Source of the DNA: Verrucomicrobiota bacterium | Lineage (GTDB): Bacteria; Verrucomicrobiota; Verrucomicrobiia; Limisphaerales; VHDF01 | Assembly (NCBI GenBank): GCA_016871495.1 | Contig: VHDF01000037.1 | Coordinates: forward strand, 1 to 43,246 | Direction of reading: 5' to 3' | DNA length: 43,246 nt | In this document: positions 35,989-43,246 of the stretch, piece after piece | How positions within the stretch are numbered: the stretch's first letter is position 1 | Layout: every line of letters begins with the position of its first letter | Position numbers and translations under genes: made by a program | Notes under the pieces: model-generated | Databases searched by the model: none | The model's input: the letters and a program-made list of their open reading frames with translations, nothing else | What the model was told of the DNA's origin: nothing

Positions 35989-36190
35989 CCGGAAATGCTT
36001 GCCCGTTCCGCGATTGGGAATGTCCAAGCTGACCCGCCGGGCGCCAGCGTGAGGAGATCGCCGCGGGCGGTTTGAGAAGGGGGAAACGCCATGAACGTTG
36101 CGCTCCGACAACGTGCGGATGGGCCGGTCTGGCGGCAGCCGAGAAATCCGGACTGGCCAGTCCGCCGCAGATCTGTCATCGACGCCTTTC

Positions 36191-37580
36191 ATGAGCCCGG
36201 ATTCAGTGGATCCCCAAACCCAGGCCCCGGCACCGGGGACAACCCTGCAGACAGCGCTGTCTTGGGAAGAGGTGTTGCGAAATCGACGTTCCCGACGATT
36301 CTGCCTCGGCATGTCGATGGAAGGCGGGCCGCTGGCGTATCGCAGCATGTATCCACCGAGGCCCCTGACCGAAATGGAAACAGGCGCCCTGGCATTTGCC
36401 GCCTGCGGCATCACCGGTCACGCGTTGATCGATCTTCGTTTTGACGCCGGGCATGGCGGGAACATTGTTGCGGGCGCCCTTGGACGCACGATTGCGAGCG
36501 GCGACGCCATTCATACTTCGGGGCTCGCCGTGATCGACGACCAGGCGACATGGTATGTGAAACGGCCCCAGGATTTGGCTCCGGACGCTGTCCGCAAGGC
36601 CATCGAACTCGGACGCCGCGGAGATCACGCGGGTTTCTTCACGCTTGCGAGAGTGAAGCTGCGCGATGGTCGGGCGGCTCCCCGGCTGGACCCGATTTAC
36701 AACATTCGGGTGAATCAGTGGTCACTCTACCGGCCTGGCACGACCCATTTTCCTGCCCTTGAGCGAGTTGTCGTTTCTCTACATCAACGGCTTGTTGGAG
36801 ATTCTCAACGAAGATACCGGGGCGTTCATCGTGGACGAGCGAGCCTTGTTTCGACCGGCTGGACTGGCCGCCTTTGGGCGCAGCCGAGGGGGGCATCTCG
36901 AGGATGATCCGCGTCTCGGCCGGACGGTCACGGTTCAGCGTGTTGAGTCCATGGTGGCCGAGTTCGCGGCGATCGAGCAGGGCATGATGTTGCAGAATCT
37001 CGGATTGATGGCGGAAGCGATGGGATTGGGTGGATTCCCCAATTTTGCCAATCACGAATATGCCTGGTTCGAGTCCTTGGGTTTTCGCATGAGTTCCATG
37101 AGGGCCTCGCGGTATCTGTCGATGCCGGGGTGGGTGGGAATGCTCTTGAGTTGGACGGGCCGCGACGTGCCGGTTCCTTTGCCGCTGGGGCTTCAGGTGG
37201 AAGAACACTGGCTCATGCGAGCGTAGTGTCCACCGATCTTTCCTTCGATGCGGGACGCGGTTTTGTCGGTGGTGGAAGCGAAGTTTGGTGCGAGCGGCGT
37301 GTTTCGCGATTCACTCTCCGGGCATGCGTGGAAGGACGTGCAGTTGCAAAAGGCGGTGCCGGGGCTTTCCGAGCGTGCGATTGAAGCGACCGTCGCCTAT
37401 TGCGAATACGTGTGGAAGCGTTATGGACGTTTCCCGGCGACGCTGCCGCCTTTTCGCACCACCGTAGGATTCCAGGCCTGCCACCTGGACGCCGAATTCT
37501 ACGACCGTTTTTATCGCCCGGAGGCCCTGAGCCCGGCTCATCGCGCCGATTTTGAGCGATGTCGCGGTGCTGGATCTTAA
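36191..37580 (+). pseudogene. Nitroreductase-like protein gene with frameshift and in-frame stop
   Basis: ATG 36191 opens a protein with LSWEEVLRNRRSRRFCLG, PRPLTEMETGALAFAACGITG and RTIASGDAIHTSGLAVIDD, weakly nitroreductase-like. Near 36747 (CATTTTCCTG) the frame shifts: beyond it the sensible frame reads LPLSELSFLYINGLLEILNEDTG, MMLQNLGLMAEAMGLGG, and VEEHWLMRA to a TAG at 37224. The same frame continues past the TAG as CPPIFPSMRDAVLSVVEAKFG, AIEATVAYCEYVWKRYGRFPA and HLDAEFYDRFYRPE to 37580, and I believe this tail belongs to the same family. If so, two lesions inactivate it. Alternatively the last 110 residues are a separate small gene starting at 37248. Function unassigned. Confidence 0.65.
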
Positions 37581-37764
37581 ACCTGGAGACGGGAATTGAT
37601 CCGCATCATCTTTCGGCAGGTCTTTGACACTCAAACTTTTGCGCATCTCGACGCTGCTCAACTGCCGTTTCCAGCCAAAAAACTCCGCCGGGCCGAGGTG
37701 CGGAGCGGTGAGTAACTTCACCATCAAGTCAGTCGGGAGGATGAAAGGACCAAGCCCTGCGGAC

Positions 37765-38385
37765 CTACTTCATTCCCAACGCGGCCAGGTTTTCGAGACT
37801 CACGACGGCGATCAGGGTGCAGCCGTCTTCGGACCAATTCACACCATGCGCGGTGCCCGGTCCTGCCCGGTGGAAGTCTCCCGGTCGCAGGAGACGGTCC
37901 CCAACGTGTAAATCACCGGTCAGCATGTAAAGACTCTCTGGACCGGCGTGAGCATGCGCCGGAAAATGAGTGCCAGCTTCCAATCGCCCGAGGACCACGG
38001 CGTAACCGCGAGCCTGTTCAAGTGACAGCACCTTGATGAAGGCGCCCGGAACGGCCAGTGGACGCCATTCTCCCTGACCTGAAGGGAGATAATGGAATTC
38101 GAGTGAGGTGTCTGGCGTTGGCTCGATTTGGGTGTGAAGTGAAGGGGGACGTCCCGACAAGTTCTTCAGCAGACGAGCCTTGAATTCAGGGCGCGGCTCT
38201 CGAACCTGCGACTTGGCGAGACCCATGACCAACGCGGCTTCGCGGAAGGCGGCGGACTCACGCGCCCATTCCTGATCTCCAGCTTCGCGGAGTCGCCGGC
38301 ACTCTTCGGCGTCGGCTGCATCCAACGCGCCGAGCGCGGCCAAGGCTGCCAGCTCCGATTTTCGTTCTAAGCTCATGGTGCTCAT
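37765..38385 (-). CDS. Cupin-type anti-sigma factor (ChrR-like)
   Basis: A 206-residue cytoplasmic protein. The N-terminal third (LAALAALGALDAADAEECRRL, WARESAAFREAALVMG) looks like an anti-sigma helical domain but lacks the HxxxCxxC zinc motif of classical ZAS/ChrR domains. The C-terminal cupin has HFPAHAHAGPESLYMLTGDLHVG and GDFHRAGPGTAHGVNW, with the His set for a metal. In Rhodobacter, ChrR senses singlet oxygen and releases its sigma factor. The gene follows the ECF sigma gene by 76 bp on the same strand, the classic regulator pair order. An alternative start is ATG 9 bp downstream. Confidence 0.85.
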   Translation of the reverse strand: MSTMSLERKSELAALAALGALDAADAEECRRLREAGDQEWARESAAFREAALVMGLAKSQVREPRPEFKARLLKNLSGRPPSLHTQIEPTPDTSLEFHYLPSGQGEWRPLAVPGAFIKVLSLEQARGYAVVLGRLEAGTHFPAHAHAGPESLYMLTGDLHVGDRLLRPGDFHRAGPGTAHGVNWSEDGCTLIAVVSLENLAALGMK

Positions 38386-38461
38386 CGACTTCGGTTGGGG
38401 CGGTGAACTATCCCGTCCACGAAGTCCTCGAATACTATCATATAGAACCTGATTTCGCCCA

Positions 38462-39046
38462 TCAAACTCTGCCTTCCAAGAAATCTCTCAACCGTGCCAT
38501 GCCGCGGCGAATTCGCGCCTTGATCGTGCCGAGGGGTTCGCCGGTAGCGGCGGCAATCTCGGTTTGTGAGAGTCCGCGAAAAAAGGCCATTTCGATCGCC
38601 GCGAGTTGCTCCGGCGGCAACTCATCCAGCATTTTCCTGACCGTTAAAGCGCGTTCGGCCAGTTGCATCTCGCGGTCCGCCAGAGGGGTGGCGCCGGGTC
38701 CACGGACCTCGAACTCCGCGGTGGCTTCGCGCTTCGTTTTTTCCCTGCGCAGGGAGGACCTCAGGGAATCGATGGCCTTGTTGCGGGTGAGAGCCGCTGC
38801 CCAGGCGAGCGCACTGCCGTAGCGAGGATCATAAAGCCGCGCTTTGTCCCAGATCTGAAGCATCGCCTCCTGCAAGACATCCTCGGCGGCTGCTTCATCC
38901 CGAACGATCGACAACACAATACCCAAGAGAAACTTGGCGTTCCGATCGTAGAAGGACTCGAAAACCTGGAGATCACCCAATGCGATGCGGTGGAGCACTT
39001 CCGCATCCTGGTCCTTGGAGAATCCTAGGTTTTCTTTGGGCTCCAT
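38462..39046 (-). CDS. ECF-type RNA polymerase sigma factor
   Basis: A 194-residue sigma-70 family factor of the extracytoplasmic-function group. Region 2 is FESFYDRNAKFLLGIVLSIVRDEAAAEDVLQEAMLQIWDKA, with the core-binding and -10 recognition helices. Region 4 is LDELPPEQLAAIEMAFFRGLSQTEIAAATGEPLGTIKARIRRGMARLRDFL, the -35-binding helix-turn-helix. The linker is Arg- and Glu-rich. The frame is open to 39613 through a repeat; the ATG at 39046 gives the right family length. It probably controls its own operon and is held inactive by the downstream cupin protein. Confidence 0.93.
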   Translation of the reverse strand: MEPKENLGFSKDQDAEVLHRIALGDLQVFESFYDRNAKFLLGIVLSIVRDEAAAEDVLQEAMLQIWDKARLYDPRYGSALAWAAALTRNKAIDSLRSSLRREKTKREATAEFEVRGPGATPLADREMQLAERALTVRKMLDELPPEQLAAIEMAFFRGLSQTEIAAATGEPLGTIKARIRRGMARLRDFLEGRV

Positions 39047-39489
39047 AGCATGACCTACGGAACTCGCGAGCGCGGCCTTCCCGAGCGCGGGTGGAGGTAA
39101 GCCTCTTGCCGCGTGCCCCGCCTCCCGTTTGAGGTCATGCGGGCAAGGGCAGATCGCCGAGCCGCGGAATCGCACGTCGATGACAGTCGATGAACAGTCA
39201 AGTTTTCCAAAAATTGGGTAAGTGTCCTGCCTGAAAAGCCCTGCCTCAGGCAGGTCCATCAGGCAAGTCCGGCGCCAAACCGCGCCGTCTACATCAACCA
39301 GGCCCGGCTCTGACAAGCTTGCGTCCCGGTCCAGCCCAATCCGTTCATTTTGCATGTTGTTGACTTCTGGAGCCGGACTGATCACACCCGCAGCGCGGGG
39401 TCCTATCCTCCGACTCGTGGCCGGAGCCCTATCCAACCAACGGTGCACGGGATCAATCGGACGCAGCGCGCGAAAAAAAGTTCGGGGAA
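39047..39489. other. Upstream region of the sigma gene
   Basis: Left part of a 1.6 kb gene-free stretch. It must hold the promoter of the sigma/anti-sigma pair. A short inverted repeat, CCTGCCTGAAAAGCCCTGCCTCAGGCAGG, near 39229-39257 is visible. No gene or recognisable RNA was found on either strand, and no clear ECF-type -35/-10 pair was identified by eye. Confidence 0.4.
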
Positions 39490-39623
39490 GTCTCATTTTG
39501 GGGAGCGCGGCTGTGTCGAAGATCAGCTGCAGCGCGCGGACAGGTCGGAATTCTCCAGGTTTTTCAACGTGCTGCGGCGGGTCGAAGGACAACTCAGCCG
39601 CGCTCCGGGACAAAATGAGAACG
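39490..39623 (+). repeat. ~134 bp repeat with CATTTTG ends, copy 3 (family B)
   Basis: Starts GTCTCATTTTGGGGAGCGCGGC and ends CAAAATGAGAACG, with the shared core TTTTTCAACGTGCTGCGGC. It is the best-preserved match to the element at 25305-25438 (opposite strand). Terminal arms GGAGCGCGGCTG and CAGCCGCGCTCC pair with each other. Confidence 0.85.
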
Positions 39624-39770
39624 ACGGCGAAAGAAAGAGTGCTTCCTGACTGTCACCTCAATGCAACGGAATATCTGTTGGCCCTCCGGGCTGGGTCATC
39701 CTCCTATTCCACCGAAAACAGCGAAGAACCATTCATCAAGGCCAATTAATGTTTTGAGGTCTAACCCTTT

Positions 39771-40045
39771 GCAACCGACGTCACGTAACTCAAACTCGTC
39801 CCTCCAGGAATCCCACCGGGATTCCGTCCCAAAGCCCAAGGTTGCGAGGAACGAGCTACCTTGGGTCACGGTTCGCCAATGGAAACCAACCCCAACGGGG
39901 TTGCGACGAAAACCTATTTCCGATTGGCGGGGTAAAGCCACAACCGCGTTGCGGTTGAATTCATTTCCAAACAGCGACCCAAGGTAGCTCGTTCCTCGCA
40001 ACCTTGGGCTGGAGGACACAATCCCTTTGGGATTGAAGGCGAGAC
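39771..40045 (-). repeat. Repeat with GCAACCTTGGGCT core, two opposed copies (family C)
   Basis: The first copy (39771-39865) matches 17691-17786 inverted. A partial second copy (39978-40045) runs the other way, so CCAAGGTTGCGAGGAACGAGCTACCTTGG and its complement face each other across about 110 bp, forming a large potential hairpin. No coding potential is convincing inside. Confidence 0.75.
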
Positions 40046-40205
40046 TGCGCGCCTCCACAGAAACGATTCTTCCGACCTCCGCCTCATCGGTCGCCAAGTG
40101 GGCGCGACCTGATTCCGCGCCAGGTCAGGAGTTCTGAGACTTTTATTGAGTGGAACCGGCCAGATAGTGCATTCACAGGTTGTCGGTGATGCGCGCGGCA
40201 GCGCC

Positions 40206-40374
40206 GGGGCGCGGCGTTCACGCCGCTTCAAGGAGTCTCTTCAAAGGGGCATGGCATGTTCAACGGGCAAGGGTGCTGCCAAGGCGAAGGCATCCACCCT
40301 TGGCGGGCCATGGAACAGGAGGAGATCGCCGCGGTCGATTGGCGCGAGCGGAAGCGCCGTGAACGGCGCGCCCC
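40206..40374. repeat. Inverted repeat with 24 bp arms (family F)
   Basis: Arms 40206-40229 (GGGGCGCGGCGTTCACGCCG...) and 40351-40374 (...CGTGAACGGCGCGCCCC) match at 22 of 24 positions, with about 120 bp between. A diverged relative of the right part seems present near 36054-36115 (GGAGATCGCCGCGG and CGCCATGAACGTTGCGCTCC). The rest of the stretch up to 40644 has no recognised gene. Confidence 0.7.
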
Positions 40375-40644
40375 GACAACCAGCGGATGCACCGCCGCTA
40401 GACTTGCAAAACCGCTTGCTTTGCCCCGGCATGTCGATGAGACTCACTTCACGTTTCCATGAGAGCTCCTCCTGCGAGGCATGTATTGTGTCTTTGAAGG
40501 TTGTAAAGCGGTTGACCGGTCATGGTTGCCCGAAGGTTGAGTGTGCAACCGAAGCGGATGCAGTCGACGGGCAAAACGTGACGGTGTTGCGACGCGGGAG
40601 TTCGATGGAAAACGGTCCTAATCGACAATAACCCAACAGCGATA

Positions 40645-43246
40645 ATGAGAAGTCTATCGAGAAACAAGATCACCGGAACAAGTTGGCCGCTAGCCATGAG
40701 TCTGGCCGCGATGGGAATCGTAGCCGGGCAAGCCGCAAATTTTACATCGAACTTTGCCAATGACCCTGGAGGCACGCCCTTAGGCGTGGCGGAAGTCGAA
40801 GATGGGGTTTTGAAGTTGACCGACCTGGGAGATTTGCCCCCGGCCGATCCGCCTAAACCCCTTCCTCAGAACGGATCCTATATTCTTCCCGACTTCAACT
40901 CGGGCGCGCGGATCCAAAGTTTCAACGCCAAGTTCAAGGCTGCGGTGGGCGGCGGAACTTCGCTGGGCGCCCAAGGGTTCAGCTTCGTGCTGGGGGGCGA
41001 TCTGGGCGTTGATGGCCGCACCTTCCGAGAAGGTGGTGGCGACTCCAAAGGGCTCGTCATTTCCTTCGACACGATCGACAACGACGGGAGCAGCAACGCC
41101 GAAGGCAATTTGCCAGGCGACGCGCCGGGCATCATCATCAAGATTGGTGGAGCTCGAGTCGCAGCAAGGTCCTTCCGCGGCATCCAAACCTATCCGGCGG
41201 ACTCGACCGCTACCCGATTCGCCAATGTCGAAGTGAACGTGGACCCGGATGGAACCCTCGACGTGGTCTATGACGGGATCAAAGTCTATGACAATGTGGG
41301 CATCGGTTATACCCCCATTGCCGGTCAATTCGGATTTGGCGCCGGAACGGCGGAACTGACCGCCGCCATTCGGAACAACCACTGGATCGATGACGTCAAC
41401 ATCTCGACCACCACGGTGGCGAGCGGCGCCTTCGTCTCCTCGCGCGCGCCCGCTCCGTCCGGAGCTCGGGCGGATGCGGTGGTGTCCGTGGTGGTGGAAA
41501 ACCTCGCCAATCCGGCGGTGACCATGACCTTTGACGGCCAATCGGTGACTCCTGTGGTGACAAGCGTGGGGAATACCCGCACGGTCACTTACGATCCGCC
41601 CGGGTTCCTCCCGTCGGGTTCCTCTCATCGCGTGGTGTTGACATTTGATTCCACCAAGGTGTTTGCGTTCGACTTCACCGTGGATCGATTTGTGACCATT
41701 CCAGCGTCGGCCAAGGCCAGGGCCGGCAGCGTGAACACGGGATCCAGTGGATTCAAGGCGCGGGTCTATCAGACCGCGGGTCCGGCGCCCATCAGCGTGA
41801 CGCAGGCTGAACGTCTGCTCGCCGGAGCCTCCGGCCCCAACATCGCCGACTTGAGCGCCGCTCAAGGCGGACTGTTCAATCTGAACACGATTAACTGGGA
41901 CGACAATGGAGACGGGGTTGGGCAATTCTCGCCTGACGACGCCATTCCCGGTTATCCGGGCCTCAATCCCGCGGGTGACGTGGCGGTCGACAGCATTGCG
42001 ATTGAATCCATCGCGTTCCTCGACCTTCCGGCCGGGCTCGTGACGCTGGGGGTGACGAGCGATGATGGCTTCAAGCTGACGATTGGCGCGGATCCTCGGG
42101 ACGTGACCGCTCCAGTGGTGGGGTCGTTTGAAGCGACCCGTGGTGCTTCCGAGTCCGTCTTTTCGTTTCTCGTGGCGGAAGCGGGTATCTACGGCGCCCG
42201 GTTGGTTTGGTTCGAGGGTGGTGGAGATGCCAACTGCGAACTCTATTCCATCAATGCCGCGGGCACTCGAATCCTCGTCAACGACCGTTCCAGTGCCGGC
42301 CATATCAAGGCGTATCGCGATCGGTCCGGAAGTGCTTCACCTTATGTCAGCAGCGCGAAACCCGCTCCCGGTGAGGTTTCGGTCAATGCCCGCCTGAACT
42401 TCGAAGTGTTGATTACGGAAGACGCGGCTGCGGTGAACTCGAGCTCCATCGAGCTCAAGATCAAGGACGTCAAGGTCACGCCGACCGTGACGAAGAGCGG
42501 AAAAGTAACCACGGTGAAATATGCTCATGCGGGTGCAGTGCCTGAAGGCACCTACACGGTCAGCCTGAGCTATTCCGATGGAGCTTCCGCCCAGGTCAGC
42601 AGTTGGTCGTTTTCGACCGCTCCCGGACCCTGCGAAAACGCCGCGGGTCCCGCGGCCACCGGCTACTGGTTGTTCGACTCCGCCAGTCTCAAGGCCAAAG
42701 TGGGCAGTGACATCGCCTACATCGATGCCTCCCTCAGCTCCCTTTATTCGTTCGGCACCAGCGGCCAGGGGGCTGCGGCGGATGTGCCAAGCTTGGATGG
42801 CCGGCCGATGAAATTCCTGACCATCCCCAGAAACGAAAATGGCACGGACTTCAAGAAGACCGGTATCCGTGTGAAACCGGGCCTGGCGCCCAGCGCCGGT
42901 GGCAAGAACGCCAACACGTGGACCATGATTGCCGACGTGCTGTGGGGCGAAGGGCACGGCTTCGGCACGATTCTGCGCACGCACGATCTGAACCAGGATA
43001 ACGACGGCGACTTGTTCTGGCGCGCTTCAGATGGATCTTACGGCAAGGGCTGCTGCTCGAGTTACGATGGGAACACCGAAGCCAGCAGGCACGAGCGCGG
43101 CAAATGGGCTCGAGTCGTTCTGGTGGCGGACATGACCTCGACGCCGAAGCGTTTCGCGAAGTATGTCAACGGCGCGAAGCATCGTGAGGATGTCACCGGT
43201 GACGGCGCCAACATCGACGGGCGCTTCTCGCTGCCGGCTGAAATCT
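40645..43246 (+). CDS. Large secreted lectin-like multidomain protein (3' end outside window)
   Basis: An open frame of at least 867 residues from ATG 40645 to the window edge, with no stop. The N-terminus has a signal peptide (WPLAMSLAAMGIVAGQAA). A legume-lectin/concanavalin-A-like domain follows (NFTSNFANDPGG, FSFVLGGDLGVDGRTF, LVISFDTIDNDGS, GTLDVVYDGIKVYDN). Next come an Ig-like linker, and a PA14/GLEYA-like segment (IAFLDLPAGLVTLGVTSDDGFKLTIG, GIYGARLVWFEGGGDANCELYSI). A second Ig-like stretch leads to a LamG-like region starting near 42720 (WTMIADVLW, KWARVVLVADM). It probably binds glycans or sits on the cell surface. The minus-strand open frame at 40780-42303 is its shadow. Function beyond binding is not deducible. 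Confidence 0.82.
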   Translation, partial: MRSLSRNKITGTSWPLAMSLAAMGIVAGQAANFTSNFANDPGGTPLGVAEVEDGVLKLTDLGDLPPADPPKPLPQNGSYILPDFNSGARIQSFNAKFKAAVGGGTSLGAQGFSFVLGGDLGVDGRTFREGGGDSKGLVISFDTIDNDGSSNAEGNLPGDAPGIIIKIGGARVAARSFRGIQTYPADSTATRFANVEVNVDPDGTLDVVYDGIKVYDNVGIGYTPIAGQFGFGAGTAELTAAIRNNHWIDDVNISTTTVASGAFVSSRAPAPSGARADAVVSVVVENLANPAVTMTFDGQSVTPVVTSVGNTRTVTYDPPGFLPSGSSHRVVLTFDSTKVFAFDFTVDRFVTIPASAKARAGSVNTGSSGFKARVYQTAGPAPISVTQAERLLAGASGPNIADLSAAQGGLFNLNTINWDDNGDGVGQFSPDDAIPGYPGLNPAGDVAVDSIAIESIAFLDLPAGLVTLGVTSDDGFKLTIGADPRDVTAPVVGSFEATRGASESVFSFLVAEAGIYGARLVWFEGGGDANCELYSINAAGTRILVNDRSSAGHIKAYRDRSGSASPYVSSAKPAPGEVSVNARLNFEVLITEDAAAVNSSSIELKIKDVKVTPTVTKSGKVTTVKYAHAGAVPEGTYTVSLSYSDGASAQVSSWSFSTAPGPCENAAGPAATGYWLFDSASLKAKVGSDIAYIDASLSSLYSFGTSGQGAAADVPSLDGRPMKFLTIPRNENGTDFKKTGIRVKPGLAPSAGGKNANTWTMIADVLWGEGHGFGTILRTHDLNQDNDGDLFWRASDGSYGKGCCSSYDGNTEASRHERGKWARVVLVADMTSTPKRFAKYVNGAKHREDVTGDGANIDGRFSLPAEI

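Noticed and set aside
40780-42303. 507-codon open frame on the minus strand
   Set aside because: It lies opposite the lectin-like gene, its translation is rich in His/Arg/Gly without domain patterns, and the plus frame shows a signal peptide and recognisable folds.

Overview
The window looks like a piece of a GC-rich chromosome from the Verrucomicrobiota, most likely the Pedosphaera/Limisphaerales side. The evidence is indirect: two type-II-pseudopilin-like proteins with the H-X9-DG C-terminal motif, two PQQ-type beta-propeller proteins, a ceramidase-like protein, a tiny lipoprotein, and many dispersed palindromic repeats. No rRNA, tRNA, CRISPR array, transposase or phage gene was recognised. 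Taxonomy is inference from gene style, not from a marker gene.

Left part (0.15-16.2 kb, mostly minus strand, compact). A three-gene cassette (asparagine-synthetase-like ligase, radical SAM enzyme, flavin-halogenase-like oxidoreductase; 4115 down to 156) is divergent from a lactate-racemase-type gene (LarA, 4358-5620). Next is a minus-strand run of membrane-lipid genes (coiled-coil membrane protein, small lipoprotein, plsY, gpsA; 8346 down to 5747) and a lactonase-type beta-propeller. Then comes a tight six-gene minus-strand operon (16190 down to 9911): PQQ-type propeller, HemW-like radical SAM, chorismate-lyase-like protein, a second flavin-halogenase-like oxidoreductase, GT4 glycosyltransferase and hot-dog thioesterase. 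The gene mix suggests modification of a 4-hydroxybenzoate-like aromatic compound. Two inverted copies of a ~200 bp repeat flank the operon.

Middle and right part (16.2-38 kb, looser). Intact genes are two pseudopilins, a ceramidase-like protein, leuS, a rhomboid protease, a STAS-domain protein, a second PQQ-type propeller, a radical SAM gene behind two universal stress proteins, and a HupE/UreJ-type membrane protein. Between them lie five genes that are clearly or probably broken: a two-domain beta-rich surface protein, a FadL-type outer-membrane protein, a DUF4331 protein, a TPR protein and a nitroreductase-like protein. Housekeeping genes here are intact, so local decay of accessory genes is the simplest reading. 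Assembly errors remain possible for the single-frameshift cases.

Right end (37.8-43.2 kb). An ECF sigma factor is followed by its probable cupin-type anti-sigma factor. After 1.6 kb of repeat-rich non-coding DNA, a large secreted lectin-like multidomain protein runs off the window edge.

At least four repeat families are interspersed: a ~200 bp element with internal GCAGGCTG hairpins; GTAGGGCGCG palindromes; a ~134 bp element bounded by CATTTTG/CAAAATG ends; and an element built around GCAACCTTGGGCT.
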